Positions 43,160 to 53,769 of a DNA stretch of 64,000 nt are shown piece by piece. Both the position numbers and the translations under genes were made by a program. Origin of the DNA: Tupaia tana (lineage: Eukaryota; Chordata; Mammalia; Scandentia; Tupaiidae); the NCBI GenBank assembly GCA_026018925.1, contig JAKSZU010000016.1, forward strand, positions 80,920,059 to 80,984,058, written 5' to 3'. A model generated the notes under the pieces. That model had not been told where the DNA came from. It searched no databases and saw only the letters and a program-made list of their open reading frames with translations. Numbering within the stretch: the first letter of the stretch is position 1; the number at the start of each line of letters is the position of its first letter.

Positions 43160-46100
43160 TCATTTGTTATCTTTCTCTATCCTCTTCTCTTCACTTCCCC
43201 CATTCCACACTGTCCTATTCTCATTAAGTATCTTCACTGCTTTTATGTCCTCCAATTTTTTTTCACTATCATAGAATGCTGATAGTCGGTATATATTGAG
43301 TGGATACATACAATATCTTTCTTTCATATCCTGGCTTACTTCACTCAGCAATATATCCTCCGTATCTGACCACTTTCTATCAAATTCCAGGGCCTTGTTA
43401 TTTTTTATGGCTGAGTAGTATTCCATAGAGTATATATACCACACTTTTCCAATCCATTCATCAGTTTGTGGACATTTAGGTTGGTTCCATGTCTTGGCAA
43501 TTGTGAATAATGCTGCAATAAACATTGATGTGCAAGCACTTTTCTGACTGAGCGTTCTCCTGTCTTTTGGGTAAATACCCAGAAGTGGGATTACTGGATC
43601 GAATGGTAGTTCTATTTGTAGATCTTTGAGGAACCTCCATATTGTTCTCCACAGTGGTTGAACTAGTTTACATTCCCACCAACAGTGTAGGAGGGTTCCC
43701 TTTTCACCACATCCCCGCCAACACTTATCACTTTTTATATTCTTAATCTTTGCCATTCTGACAGGGGTTAGGTGGTATCTCATTGTAGTTTTTATCTGCA
43801 TCTCCCTTATGATGAGGGATGTTGAGCATTTCCTCATATGCTTTTTGGCTATTCGTATGTCTTCCTTAGAGAGACTTTTGTTCAGCTCATTTTCCCACCT
43901 TTTAATTGGGTTAATCATTTTTTTTCGCATAAGGCACTTGAGTTCCCTATGTATTCTGGTTATCAGTCCCTTGTCTGAGGCATATTTAACAAAAATATTT
44001 TCCCATTCTGAGGGTTGTCGGTTCACACTTGTTACTGTGTCCTTTGCTGTGCAGAAACTTCTTAGTCTAATATAGTCCCACTTGTCTATTTTAGGGATTA
44101 TTGCCTGTGCCTTGGGAGTCTTATTTAAGAAGTCTTTGCCTACTCCAATGTCCCCCAGAGTTTCCCCAGCATTTTCCACCAGTAGTTTTATTGTTTGAGG
44201 TTTTAGGTTAAGATCTTTGATCCATTTTGAGTTGACTGTTGTTAGTGGTGAAAGATGGGGGTTCAGTTTCATCTTTCTGCAGGTGGATACCCAGTTTTTC
44301 CAGCACCATTTACTAAAGATGTTTTCCTTTTCCCAATGGATTGACTGATATCCTTTGTCAAAGATCAGTTGGCTGTAAGCTTTGGGGGTTATTTCTGGGG
44401 TCTCTATTCTCTTCCATTGGTCCACATGTCTGTTTTTATGCCAATACCATGCTGTTTTGATGACCACAGCTTTATAGTATATCTTGGGATCAGGGAGTGA
44501 TATGCCTCCTACTCCACTCTTCTTGCGCAGGATTGCTTTTGCAATACGAGGTCTTTTATGGTTCCAGACAAATTCTATGATTGCCCTTTCTAGATCTCTG
44601 AAGAATATCTCTGGTATTTCGATTGGAATTGCATTAAACATGTAGATTAATTTGGGTAGAATTGCCATTTTGATTATGTTAATTCTTCCAATCCAGGAGC
44701 ATGGGATATCCTTCCACTTTTTTATGTCACTTTCAATGTCTCTTTTAAGATTTTCGTAGTTTTCTTTATAAAGATCTTTGACTTTCTTAGTTAGGTTTAT
44801 CCCTAGGTATCTTATACACCTTGTGGCTACGGTGAAAGGGATTCCTTTCTTCAGCTCTGCTTCGTCCAACTTGTTGTTCATAAATAGAAATGCTATAGAT
44901 TTTTGGATATTGATTTTGTATCCTGCCACTTTACTGTATTCACTTATTACTTCAAGCAGTTTTTTCATGGATACCTTTGGGTCTTCTAAGTATACCATCA
45001 TGTCATCTGCAAATAAAGATATTTTCAATTCTTCTTTGCCTATTCGAATGCCTTTAATATTGTTCTCTTCTCTGATTGCAATAGCTAAGACTTCCAGTAC
45101 TATATTAAAGAGCAGTGGAGAAAGTGGGCAGCCCTGCCTAGTACCTGTTTTCAGAGGAAAAGCTTTCAGCTTTTCCCCATTCAGTATAATGTTAGCTGTA
45201 GGTTTTTCATAGATGGCTTTTATTGTGTTGAGAAATGACCCTTCTATACCAATCTTACTGAGAGTCTTAATCATAAAAGGATGTTGTATTTTATCAAATG
45301 CTTTCTCCGCATCAATTGAGATGATCATATGGTTTTTATCTTTCTTTCTGTTAATGTGGTGTATTACATTTATGGTCTTGCGTATATTGAACCATCCTTG
45401 CATCCCTGGTATAAAGCCTACCTGATCGTGATGAATGATCTTTGTTATATGTTGTTGGATACGATTTGCGAGTATTTTGTTGAGAATTTTCGCATCTATA
45501 TTCATCAATGATATTGGTCTGTAGTTTTCCTTTTTTGTCATATCCTTATCTGTTTTGGGGATGAGGATGATGGAGGCTTCATAAAATGAATTTGGAAGGT
45601 TTCCTTCCTTTTGAATCTTTAGAAATAATTTTAGTAGGATAGGGGTTAACTCTTCCTTAAAAGTTTTGTAGAATTCACAAGTGAAGCCATCTGGGCCTGG
45701 GCTTTTCTTTGTTGGGAGGTTATTTATTACTGATTCAATCTCCTGGCTTGTTATAGGTCTATTCAGGTTCTCTATGTCTTCCTGATCCAATCTTGGTAGA
45801 TTATATGCATCCAGGAATTTGTCCATCTCCTCCAGGTTATCTTGTTTGTTGGCGTAAAGTTGCTCATAGTATCCTCTAATGATATTTTGTATTTCTGCTG
45901 TGTCTGTGGTAATATTGCCTGTTTCATCACATATTTGATTAATCTGGTTTCTTTCTTTCTTCTTCTTAATCAGTCTAGCCAATGGTGTGTCGATCTTGTT
46001 AATCTTTTCAAAGAACCAGCTTTTGCTTTCATTTATTTTCTGTATGGTTCGTTTATTTTCTATTTCATTTATTTCTGCTCGAACCTTTATTATTTCTTTT

Positions 46101-47122
46101 CGCCTGGCATTTTGGGGATTTGTTTGTTGTTGTTTTTCCAATTCTCTGAGGCATGATGATAAGTTATCTAGTTGCCATCTTTCTGTCCTTTTCTTATGTG
46201 CACTAATTGCTATGAATTTTCCTCTTATGACTGCTTTTGCTGTGTCCCATAGATTCTGGACACTTGTGTACTCATTATCATTAGTTTCCATAAATTTTTT
46301 TATTTCAGCCTTAATTTCTTCAGTAGTGAAGAAGTCATTCAGAAGTAGGTTGTTCAGTTTCCATGTGTTCGTGTATTTTCGGGGTTGTGTCTTGAAATTA
46401 ATCTTGAGTTTAATTCCATCATGGTCAGAGAAGATGCTGGGTACAGTTTCTATGCCTTTGAATCTATAAAGGCTTGATTTGTGTCCTAATATATGATCTA
46501 TCTTTGAAAAGGTTCCATGTCGGGGTGAGAAAAATGTATATGTTGTGGATGTAGGGTGGAAAGTTCTATAGATATCTGTCAAGCCCATTCCATTTATAGT
46601 ATCATTTAAGTCCTGTATCTCTCTATTTATTTTCTGTCTAGAAGACCTGTCTATAGGAGATAATGGGGTGTTGAGATCTCCAACAATTATAGTATTTCTC
46701 CCTATCTCTCCTTTTAGCTCCAACAGTCTTTCCTTCACATATTTAGGCGCACCTGAGTTGGGTGCATAGATATTTATAAGGGTTATGTCTTCTTGCTGGA
46801 TTACCCCATTTACTATTATATAATGCCCTTCTTTGTCTCTTCTTACAGTCTTTGTCTTGAAATCTATTTTGTCTGAGATCAATATCGCTACTCCAGCCTT
46901 TTTTTGATTTCCATTTGCATGGAGTATCTTTTTCCAGCCCTTGACTTTTAGTCTATGTATGTCTTTATCCATAAGGTGAGTTTCTTGTAGGCAACAGATA
47001 GAGGGTTTCTGTTTTCTTATCCAGTCAGCCAGTCTATGTCTCTTTACTGGAGAATTTAATCCATTGACATTCAATGTAATTATCGATATTTCCGTACCTG
47101 ATCCTATCATTAAGTGAGCCAT
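43160..47122 (-). CDS. L1 ORF2p: endonuclease-reverse transcriptase
   Basis: 1,320 codons, uninterrupted. It nicks target DNA and copies the L1 RNA at the nick. The N-terminal endonuclease (about 1-240) keeps its catalytic set: N18 in LNVNGL, E47 in CLQETH, D149 and N151 in VGDLNTP, D209 in SKIDH, H234 in SDHDG. The reverse transcriptase (about 460-780) has GPDGF, D604 in [22 protein letters not shown] and F704-A705-D706-D707 in LFADDMMVY. The C-terminal Cys motif is complete: C1134-x3-C1138-x7-H1146-x4-C1151. Human ORF2p is 1,275 residues; this frame runs about 45 longer, at the C-terminus plus four at the start. Met5 (47110) aligns better with the usual L1 start and may be the true one. ORF2 follows ORF1 after 43 bases, as expected for the reinitiation used by L1. 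Confidence 0.97.
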   Translation of the reverse strand: MAHLMIGSGTEISIITLNVNGLNSPVKRHRLADWIRKQKPSICCLQETHLMDKDIHRLKVKGWKKILHANGNQKKAGVAILISDKIDFKTKTVRRDKEGHYIIVNGVIQQEDITLINIYAPNSGAPKYVKERLLELKGEIGRNTIIVGDLNTPLSPIDRSSRQKINREIQDLNDTINGMGLTDIYRTFHPTSTTYTFFSPRHGTFSKIDHILGHKSSLYRFKGIETVPSIFSDHDGIKLKINFKTQPRKYTNTWKLNNLLLNDFFTTEEIKAEIKKFMETNDNEYTSVQNLWDTAKAVIRGKFIAISAHKKRTERWQLDNLSSCLRELEKQQQTNPQNARRKEIIKVRAEINEIENKRTIQKINESKSWFFEKINKIDTPLARLIKKKKERNQINQICDETGNITTDTAEIQNIIRGYYEQLYANKQDNLEEMDKFLDAYNLPRLDQEDIENLNRPITSQEIESVINNLPTKKSPGPDGFTCEFYKTFKEELTPILLKLFLKIQKEGNLPNSFYEASIILIPKTDKDMTKKENYRPISLMNIDAKILNKILANRIQQHITKIIHHDQVGFIPGMQGWFNIRKTINVIHHINRKKDKNHMIISIDAEKAFDKIQHPFMIKTLSKIGIEGSFLNTIKAIYEKPTANIILNGEKLKAFPLKTGTRQGCPLSPLLFNIVLEVLAIAIREENNIKGIRIGKEELKISLFADDMMVYLEDPKVSMKKLLEVISEYSKVAGYKINIQKSIAFLFMNNKLDEAELKKGIPFTVATRCIRYLGINLTKKVKDLYKENYENLKRDIESDIKKWKDIPCSWIGRINIIKMAILPKLIYMFNAIPIEIPEIFFRDLERAIIEFVWNHKRPRIAKAILRKKSGVGGISLPDPKIYYKAVVIKTAWYWHKNRHVDQWKRIETPEITPKAYSQLIFDKGYQSIHWEKENIFSKWCWKNWVSTCRKMKLNPHLSPLTTVNSKWIKDLNLKPQTIKLLVENAGETLGDIGVGKDFLNKTPKAQAIIPKIDKWDYIRLRSFCTAKDTVTSVNRQPSEWENIFVKYASDKGLITRIHRELKCLMRKKMINPIKRWENELNKSLSKEDIRIAKKHMRKCSTSLIIREMQIKTTMRYHLTPVRMAKIKNIKSDKCWRGCGEKGTLLHCWWECKLVQPLWRTIWRFLKDLQIELPFDPVIPLLGIYPKDRRTLSQKSACTSMFIAALFTIAKTWNQPKCPQTDEWIGKVWYIYSMEYYSAIKNNKALEFDRKWSDTEDILLSEVSQDMKERYCMYPLNIYRLSAFYDSEKKLEDIKAVKILNENRTVWNGGSEEKRIEKDNK

Positions 47123-47165
47123 TTTCTTGGTTGCTCTTTGTTCTCGTATAACTGTCTCTGATTTT

Positions 47166-48134
47166 TTAGTTTTCCTGGTATAATACTCCCTTCAGAACCT
47201 CTTGAAGAGCTGGTCTGGAGTTGGTAAATTCCTTCAAATTTTGTTTATTCGAGAATGTTTTTATCTTTTTTTCCCATATGAAAGATAATTTTGCCGGGTA
47301 TAATATTCTTGGTTGAAATTGTTTTTCACTCAACACTTTTACTATGCTTCCCCATTCTTTCCTTTCTTGCATTGTTTCCGCCGAAAGATCCGATGTTAGC
47401 CTGATGGGGTGACCTTTGTAAGTAACCTGGCGTTTCCCTCTTGCCAACTTTAGTATCTTGTCTTTGTCTGTTGTTTTTGCCAGTCTGGCTATAATGTGCC
47501 TTGGAGAGGATCTTCTTGGGTTGATTCTACCCGGGGTCCTATGTATTTCCTGGGTCTGGATATTTGAGTGCCTTTCTAGATTTGGAAAGTTTTCTTCCAG
47601 GATCTCATGGAATAAATTATCTAGGCCCTTATTATTTTCTTCCTCTTCTGGAATACCTATTATCCGGATGTTGGGGCGCTTGATAGTATCCAGTATTCCT
47701 CGTATATTATCCTCATTTTTCATGGTTGTTTTCTCAATCTTCTTGATGCTTTTTTCTAGGTCAGATGTTTTGTCTTCTACGTTAGATATTCGATCTTCTG
47801 CCTGGTCTAACCTACTTTTAATACTTTCAAGGGAGGTTTTGATTTCCTGTATCACATTCTTCATTCCTAGAAGTTCCATCTGGTTCTTGTTTAAGGTATC
47901 CATTTCTTCTTTCAAGTCATTGAAGGACTTCCTCATCTCCTGGAGCTCCTTGTCTCTTTTCTCTTCCATCTCAGTTAGTTTGGTCACTACAAATAATCTG
48001 AATTCCTTATCAGACATGTCCACGACGTCCATTGTATTGACTGTGGGTGATGTAGGCTTGATGATTTCCCTTGAGGGAGAGGCCTTTTGTTGGTTGCTCA
48101 TATTTCTGGAGCCTCTGCGATTGTTCTTAGTCAT
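47166..48134 (-). CDS. L1 ORF1p: RNA-binding coiled-coil chaperone
   Basis: 322 codons, uninterrupted (human 338, mouse about 357). ORF1p trimerises, coats L1 RNA in cis and acts as a nucleic acid chaperone. Residues 1-40 form a basic, Ser/Asn-rich head. Residues about 42-150 are a heptad-rich coiled coil with [15 protein letters not shown] at 107-121. Residues about 154-248 are the RRM ([12 protein letters not shown] at 155-166, with the RNA-binding stretch near [16 protein letters not shown] at 203-218). Residues about 249-320 are the C-terminal domain ([24 protein letters not shown]). The start is preceded by the 5' UTR with no longer in-frame extension offered. A short head relative to human and mouse is the only oddity. 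Confidence 0.97.
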   Translation of the reverse strand: MTKNNRRGSRNMSNQQKASPSREIIKPTSPTVNTMDVVDMSDKEFRLFVVTKLTEMEEKRDKELQEMRKSFNDLKEEMDTLNKNQMELLGMKNVIQEIKTSLESIKSRLDQAEDRISNVEDKTSDLEKSIKKIEKTTMKNEDNIRGILDTIKRPNIRIIGIPEEEENNKGLDNLFHEILEENFPNLERHSNIQTQEIHRTPGRINPRRSSPRHIIARLAKTTDKDKILKLARGKRQVTYKGHPIRLTSDLSAETMQERKEWGSIVKVLSEKQFQPRILYPAKLSFIWEKKIKTFSNKQNLKEFTNSRPALQEVLKGVLYQEN

Positions 48135-48482
48135 TAGGTATTCTATATGTTTCTTCCTAACTGATTGTTAATAGTTGTACAGGCTTAGAAAATTGATGAT
48201 TTCCCTTATGGTTGGCCTACCTGTTGCTCACAATTACCATTAACTGTTGCCACTACCCTGGATGGCCCAAAGTCCTCACTGTCTCTAAGGACAGGTGAGC
48301 CTACAATTGACTGAATAAGCAACACCCCAAGAGCAAAGAAAAACAAACTGAAAAAAGGAAATCGCGCGGCGCGCTTGCGCGCCGCGCGCTATTCAAATCA
48401 CCAGAATTCAGAGTCCAAAGGCTAGTGGGAAAGTGTCAGAAGATGAGTGACAGGACCAGGTTGGTCAGGTCTGGAGCCTGAG
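48135..48482 (-). promoter_or_regulatory. L1 5' UTR tether between monomers and ORF1
   Basis: About 350 non-monomeric bases between ORF1 and the tandem array. It holds the GC hairpin at 48363-48388 and otherwise mixed sequence. By analogy with rodent L1s this is the 'tether' beneath the monomers. Confidence 0.7.
48363..48388. promoter_or_regulatory. Perfect GC palindrome in the L1 leader
   Basis: Arms 'cgcgcggcgcgc' and 'gcgcgccgcgcg' (12 bp each, no mismatch) around a TT loop. It holds many CpGs and would form a very stable hairpin in the L1 RNA about 230 bases before ORF1. A role in translation or methylation is inference. Confidence 0.95.
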
Positions 48483-48993
48483 TCCGCCTGGTGCCCGGAA
48501 CTGCTGGCCGGCTCGATCCGGATTGCGGGTGGGGTGGGGTGGGAGTTCGCCTTAAAGTCCCAGTCAACCAACCTGGGGTCCAAGGAGGAGAAACGGTGGG
48601 GATGCGTGGAGATTCGGAAAGGTCGGGCCTGCAGCCTCAGTCCGCCTGGTGCCCGGAACTGCTGGCCGGCTCGATCCGGATTGCGGGTGGGGTGGGGTGG
48701 GAGTTCGCCTTAAAGTCCCAGTCAACCAACCTGGGGTCCAAGGAGGAGAAACGGTGGGGATGCGTGGAGATTCGGAAAGGTCGGGCCTGCAGCCTCAGTC
48801 CGCCTGGTGCCCGGAACTGCTGGCCGGCTCGATCCGGATTGCGGGTGGGGTGGGGTGGGAGTTCGCCTTAAAGTCCCAGTCAACCAACCTGGGGTCCAAG
48901 GAGGAGAAACGGTGGGGATGCGTGGAGATTCGGAAAGGTCGGGCCTGCAGCCTCAGTCCGCCTGGTGCCCGGAACTGCTGGCCGGCTCGATCC
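48483..48993 (-). promoter_or_regulatory. L1 5' UTR tandem monomers, 158-bp unit, 3.2 copies
   Basis: Units start (plus-strand phase) at 48483, 48641 and 48799, with a partial unit from 48957 to the element end at 48993. By eye the copies are identical base for base. On the L1 sense strand each unit has a CACCC-type run ('ccaccccaccccaccc') and several CpGs, the expected material of an internal RNA polymerase II promoter. Mouse and rat L1s have monomeric promoters of this kind, whereas human L1 does not; this unit is unlike the murine sequences I know. Confidence 0.93.
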
Positions 48994-49009
48994 AAAACCC
49001 ATGTCTTTT
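48994..49009. repeat. L1 target-site duplication, 5' side
   Basis: Exact copy of 42782-42797. The following base gives a TTTT/A junction at 49009/49010, the preferred cut of the L1 endonuclease when read for a minus-strand element. Confidence 0.95.
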
Positions 49010-49365
49010 ATCAAAGAAATCTATCTATCTATCTATGCTTAAAATTTATTCTTTTTAACTTTTTGTCCTTCATCTCTAACACCCAGGATAGCACCCAGCA
49101 CTTCATAGTTTAATACATAGTTTTGAAATGAATGGATGGGGCCACAATGAATGCACAGACTAAGTTGAATGAATGAACAATGACATGCAGGTTCAAGTTC
49201 AAAACAGAATGTTTCTCTCCACAGACCCAGTCCCAATCTGATTACTTTGGGTTCTTAGGAAATAAGGAATTCCAAGAGAATCCCAGTGTATCAGAAACAA
49301 ATGGCTTAGCTGGACAGCAACTAGCCTCCTTCATTCATTCTCTCATTCAACAGCAATTTGCCATG
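49010..49365. other. Unique sequence with (CTAT)n
   Basis: A small CTAT tract at about 49021-49036 and 'gaatgaatgaacaatgacat' at about 49169, otherwise unassigned. Confidence 0.35.
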
Positions 49366-50035
49366 AAATAGGCATGTCAGATATTTACCAAATTTAATTT
49401 TAAATGGTTCCTCCAAGGTGAGCATTATCGCTGCCACCTAAAAAATGGAAAGCCAGGGACCAGAAGTTAGCATAATGGCTATGTCGCTGGACTCCCATGT
49501 AGTTGACCGCAGTTCGAGTACCGGACCTGGTGGTTTAAACTCATGCCGGGCGCTTGTGCGTGTGTGCCCAAGATCCTGAGAGGATAATGGAGGAGAAGGG
49601 ATTGTGGCGTGGCCATCCCCCCTGGGGGGTGATTTCTCACTTTCTGTCTCTCTGTCTGTCTCTCTGTCTTTCTGGCAAGCTCAGGCACCCTATAGCAAAA
49701 ACCTCTCCAAAAAAAAAAAAAAAAAAAAAAAAAGGAAAACCAAGGCTCAGAATAGCATTCTCAAGTCCACGACTGGTGCTAAGTGGCACAGCTGGAATGT
49801 GAACCAAGCCTGTCCGATTCCAGTAGCATTATTAAACACGACTGCACGTCCCTTTGATAGGATCTTGTTGCGTGTCTTCTTAGTACCCACTATTGTGCCA
49901 AGTCATTTACACAGGCATCCTCAGCCCTTTCGGGAGCCCAGTGAGATACAAATGCCATTCCTATTTAGAAGATGAGACTACCGGTGCTCACAGGAGTGAA
50001 GTTCCGACCCACTACTACACCTCAAAGCCACACTC
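49366..50035 (-). repeat. MIR (probably two), minus orientation, split by a SINE
   Basis: Left part 'aaggtgagcattatcgctgc', then the SINE, then 'ggaaaaccaaggctcagaat', 'ggcacagctggaatgtgaac'. A second MIR-like run at about 49880-50035 has 'gtgccaagtcatttacacag' and 'tcctatttagaagatgagac'. The SINE is younger than both. Confidence 0.75.
49456..49733 (+). repeat. Young tRNA-SINE (subfamily B) in a MIR
   Basis: 'gggaccagaagttagcataa', box B 'cagttcgagtaccggacctg', 'catgccgggcgcttgtgcgt', 'gaggagaagggattgtggcg', TCTG block, 'accctatagcaaaaacctct' and about 22 A. Flanks 'aaaaatggaaagcca' and 'aaaaaggaaaacca' give an imperfect target-site duplication. Confidence 0.95.
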
Positions 50036-50310
50036 GGTTCCAGTTGTATCTTGCCTGGAAATTGATTTTAAAGATCACAGCTGTAGCGTGAGAGTTGGGG
50101 GAGTGATATTTGCCCTTGTCAATTACTCTCTGGGCCCCTCACAGATGGCAGGCACCAGTGTTGGCTTTCCAGGTAGGACCTGGCATCTTCTGTGGTTAAT
50201 AGACCACATCCGGGTTCTACTGTCATTATGAGCAGGGTGCTGACACTCACTATTCAAGGCATAAAATGCCGCAGCTCTGAGAGAATGCACCCCCTTCCTT
50301 GAGGCTATTA

Positions 50311-50561
50311 AAGAAGAACTGGAGTGGGTTATTATCTGCTGATGATAACACATCGAGTGCCCTGAACTGGGCTGGCGCGAAGTGTATTCATGTTGGGTAA
50401 ATTCACTTCACAAGCTACGTGGTGTATACTGATTGAATGTATGAAATGAAATAATAAAAAAAGATATGGTTTGACTTTGTGTAACACTGAAAAAGAAGAA
50501 GAAGAGAGAAGAGAGAAGAGAGAAGAGAGAAGAGAGAAGAGAGAAGAGAGAAGAAGAACTG
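50311..50561 (+). mobile_element. 5'-truncated L1 3' end with expanded tail
   Basis: 50322-50490 is the L1 3' terminus of the same lineage as the copy at 61.7 kb ('tatctgctgatgataacaca', 'gtgtattcatgttgggtaaa'). An 11-bp duplication 'aagaagaactg' flanks the unit (50311-50321, 50551-50561). Between them the tail has become a GAGAGAA/AAGAG repeat (50491-50550). Confidence 0.88.
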
Positions 50562-51705
50562 ACTTGGAAAGTCAAACAGCTGAAGCCGCGGCTATGGAAG
50601 CGATTTCTTTCCCCCAGCAGTGGTAGCAGAGCAGAGGCGCCCACCGTACTCAGCAGGGCAGCCTGGTCGCACCTTCCTCTCTCTGTTTAAACAGACTTGG
50701 CTGACCTTGAGACCGTTACGGGTGTGAGTGTGTCCCAATATCGGACAGAAAGGGAAACTAGCCCGGATGAGGGACGGACTCCCTGGGAGTTGAGGGGTCT
50801 AAAAAAATCCAAATCCCACCTCAGTGTGCTGGGTGTCTGTCCCAGTCCTTGTGCCCGATGTCCCAGCTAGGCGGGCTGGTGGAGGTGGAAAGGAGCCATG
50901 GCTCCAGGGCCTCAGACACAGGATGGCTTTGCACTGGGTGCCTGACTGCTCTCTCTGAAAATGGCCCGCATGTGAAGTGGAGTGAGTCCAAAGAAAGAGG
51001 CTGGCTGGCTGCACAGTGGGGCTGGGCTGGGCCTGGCGACCGTACTCTAAATCCTGCACCCTCCTAAAGCCAGAACACCCACGTCCTCTGCCCTGTTCCT
51101 ATGATTCCTTCCCACTCTCATGGAACATTAAGCCCTTCCTGCAAATTCAAAAGGGAGCCCCCTGGAGACAAATCAACCATCAAGGAAAAAAATAGCAAAA
51201 CTCATTTCATTTGGCAACCAATGCTTTAGGAAAGACATAAATATTGGATTTGCAACTTTATTTTCCTCCAGAGAGACACTCTGGAGAAAATTAAAACAAT
51301 GCAAGATTTAATTATTAAAAGCCAAACATTCCTGTACATATTTTCTGGCCCAAAGTTTTAAAAACAAACTCCCAGAGAAAATACATTTTTAATGACTAAC
51401 TCCCTCCCAACCAGGCTGTGTTCTAAATCATCTTTCCACCATGACTCACCCAGCACAAATGAAGGGAAAACACCAGGGAAATCAAAGGGCAGGTTTTCTG
51501 CAAAGGAGAAGGTGGTGGTGTCTGGAGAGCTGAGGAAGCTGACACCTTGAAATCACCTTGGCTCGGGTCACATCTCCACTCACACCCTCCAGACATGCTG
51601 CATCAGAAGGCGTGCTTAAACTGACCGAGTGTCTCACCTGTAGATTTTCTTCTCTTAGAGAAAGGTCCACAAAAAGAACGTAAAGAAAGCGTACAATACG
51701 ACCAA
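50562..51705. other. Unique sequence; candidate conserved non-coding DNA at 51190-51470
   Basis: No repeat recognised. 51190-51470 is an AT-rich, repeat-free run with 'gcaagatttaattattaaaa' and 'tacatttttaatgactaact', the texture of a conserved non-coding element. The frames at 50.8-51.1 kb show no domain. Confidence 0.28.
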
Positions 51706-51800
51706 ATCAGTCAACAAACATTTATTCTCTGTTTACTGTGCTCCCACCAAACCACTCTAGGCACTCTTGATATCGTAGTAATCAAAGAAAAGGCATCTTG
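51706..51800 (+). repeat. Ancient interspersed repeat fragment
   Basis: 'gtcaacaaacatttattctc' and 'tttactgtgctcccaccaaa' match the start of the same uncertain old repeat noted near 9.9 and 29.7 kb. Confidence 0.4.
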
Positions 51801-53585
51801 CTCGCCAGGGAATGATGGGGGAATTCTATCCATCCCAAAAAGAGTCCAGATTCTTTGTTTCCTCCCCATCGGGACAGCTAGAGCATACAAGCCATGGCCC
51901 CTCTCTTTCTCCTCTGCTCAGTCACGTACTGATCCTACGTTGCCCATTGATCATCTTCTCTCTGTCTACCTTTGAATGTTTCTAACTTTGCTTGTCTCAA
52001 AGAAACTATATGCACCAATGTCAACTATTTGCTAAACACAGAGGTACTGAACAGCTGAGACGGCCAATAGACCATGGGCTTGTTGGTTTGTAAGGAATGT
52101 AACGAACGTAAGGCATCATGGGAGATAGCCTTCAAGGATAAAAGCCAAAGGTGAGAGGAGCCAAATGACTCATCCTCTCCTATCTCTAGGGATGAGGTCT
52201 GACCTGCTCCTCGGTAGTATCCAATGCAGCGGTTTCATACTTGGGTTTGCAAAGTGGATAAAACTGGGCGAAGTATGGCTGGAGGGAGAGGCTGCGATTA
52301 GAGGCGACCACATACCTCTTCTAGAAACAGAAGTGGGCTTCCCACTGCTTCGTTCCCATAGGACGCTTTGGTTGAAGGAGGGTAATTAAATCCCTCAAGG
52401 AGTAGGAAGCCAGATTAAGTCTCAGTCCTGATTCAAATTACCCCATGATTCCGAAAGTTCACAACAATTAAAAGATGGACTTGGCACTGGCCAACCCACC
52501 CATTGCTACGCTGCCAGGAGCACACTGCATAACCACGCCAAGACGAGGTGGTGGGGGTGCTGGGACTGCAAGAGCCCATGAGAAATACCAGTAGGGCCGA
52601 CAGACCCTGGGCCATCTAAGAATGCGTTAGAAACTAAAGTAGTTGCCCACTTCCACTCAACTCGAGACGCGGGACAGTAAAGGCAACTTCAAATAACTCA
52701 AGGGAAGAAGGGTAAATAAACCAGGGATGATTTATCTCTGAGGAATAACGGTGTGACTGCTGAATAATTACATGCACCAATCTTTATTAGTATGCAAAGT
52801 AGCTGGGCCTGGTTCGCTCCCAGCACTGCTCAAAGGACAAAAAGCCAAGAGAGCTGTGCACATCCTAATAAATCACACCCACCACTCCTCGTGTGTTGTG
52901 GCGACCCCCGGCCCCGGGGCCCCTCTGTGCACTACTCTTCTCTGAGAGATAAGCAGCAAGTGTTTAATTTCCACCTCCCAGTGATGGATGAGGCCCCCAG
53001 AGTTCTTCCAGTGCAGTTCACAAATGGTTTGGGCTTCTCTTTGCACAAGTTTTATCCAAACTGCGACTGTTTAACCCAGCAGCTTCTGCGGCTCGTTTCC
53101 TGTGCACCCCCGTCAGGAGCACTACATGTGTTTGCAGGGGGCCTTCCCTCCTCTTAGCCACGAGCCCACTAGAGGAGCTCAGGAGGCATACTGGCTCTTC
53201 CTTACTGGCTCAACCGCTGGCCAAGGGGGCTAAGGAGAATGAACCTGGCCAACCTGAGAGCACAGTTTGGCCTCTTCTGATCTCTAAAGACAGAATCGAT
53301 CTGAGCATCTGTGTAAGATTTATGGCAATTTAACAGGCAAAATCATAATAATGGCAGTGGTTCAAATAGTGCTAGTTCAATTTCTATGGAATTTTGAATA
53401 TTCCAGGCACCCAAGCCATGCATGTGCACATGCACACACTAACACATGTGCACACACCCCATGTCATCTGTAAAATGGGGATAACACTCTCACATTGTAA
53501 GTTGTATCTAATGTAAACACATTATAAATAGACACACATGTGCCTACATGTATTTATGTAGATGCATACATACACAAACATACTA
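51801..53585. other. Unique sequence, nothing certain
   Basis: About 1.8 kb without a recognised repeat, apart from CA-rich words near 53405-53460. The open frame at 52792-53157 (121 codons, plus) has low-complexity Ser/Pro content and no family I know. 52700-52860 is AT-rich and may be conserved. Confidence 0.3.
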
Positions 53586-53589
53586 CAAC

Positions 53590-53745
53590 AGCCCATGACA
53601 TAAACACTATTACTATTTCCATGTTATAGATGAGAAAACTGAGACTCAGAGTTGAGTAAGACTCACACAGTGGCTAGGCTGTAATCCACATTCAAGCTCC
53701 CCGGCTCTGAGCCTGTGTGTTAATCTCTGCCCTAAAATGTCTGTG
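53590..53745 (-). repeat. MIR SINE, minus orientation
   Basis: 'ctattactatttccatgtta', 'tagatgagaaaactgagact', 'ggctgtaatccacattcaag' and 'gtgtgttaatctctgcc' in reversed MIR order. Confidence 0.88.
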
Positions 53746-53769
53746 TTGCTCCCTCAGTGAAAAGCGGGT

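Larger units (their letters stand above)
42798..48993 (-). mobile_element. Full-length LINE-1 with both ORFs intact
   Basis: About 6.2 kb on the minus strand, in order: monomeric 5' UTR (48135-48993), ORF1, a 43-base gap, ORF2, 3' UTR and an A-rich tail (T-rich on the plus strand at about 42794-42821). The 16-bp duplication at both ends and the TTTT/A cleavage position at its 3' base (49009/49010) are what target-primed reverse transcription by an L1 endonuclease leaves. Neither ORF has a stop or shift, so the copy looks recent and possibly able to move. Its subfamily relatives here are the truncated 3' ends at 37.3, 50.3 and 61.7 kb. Confidence 0.98.

Noticed and set aside
45987-46469. Plus-strand frames of 100-160 codons inside the L1
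   Set aside because: Antisense shadows of ORF2; hydrophobic-looking content comes from complementing Lys/Glu-rich codons.
47458-48171. 237-codon plus-strand open frame
   Set aside because: It lies exactly antisense to L1 ORF1, whose coiled-coil and RRM signatures are clear; it is a shadow.
48361-48993. CpG island marking a host gene promoter
   Set aside because: The CpG-rich stretch coincides exactly with the L1 5' UTR and ends at the target-site duplication.
48447-49113. Repeat proteins on the plus strand over the L1 monomers
   Set aside because: The frames merely read the antisense of the 158-bp promoter monomers.
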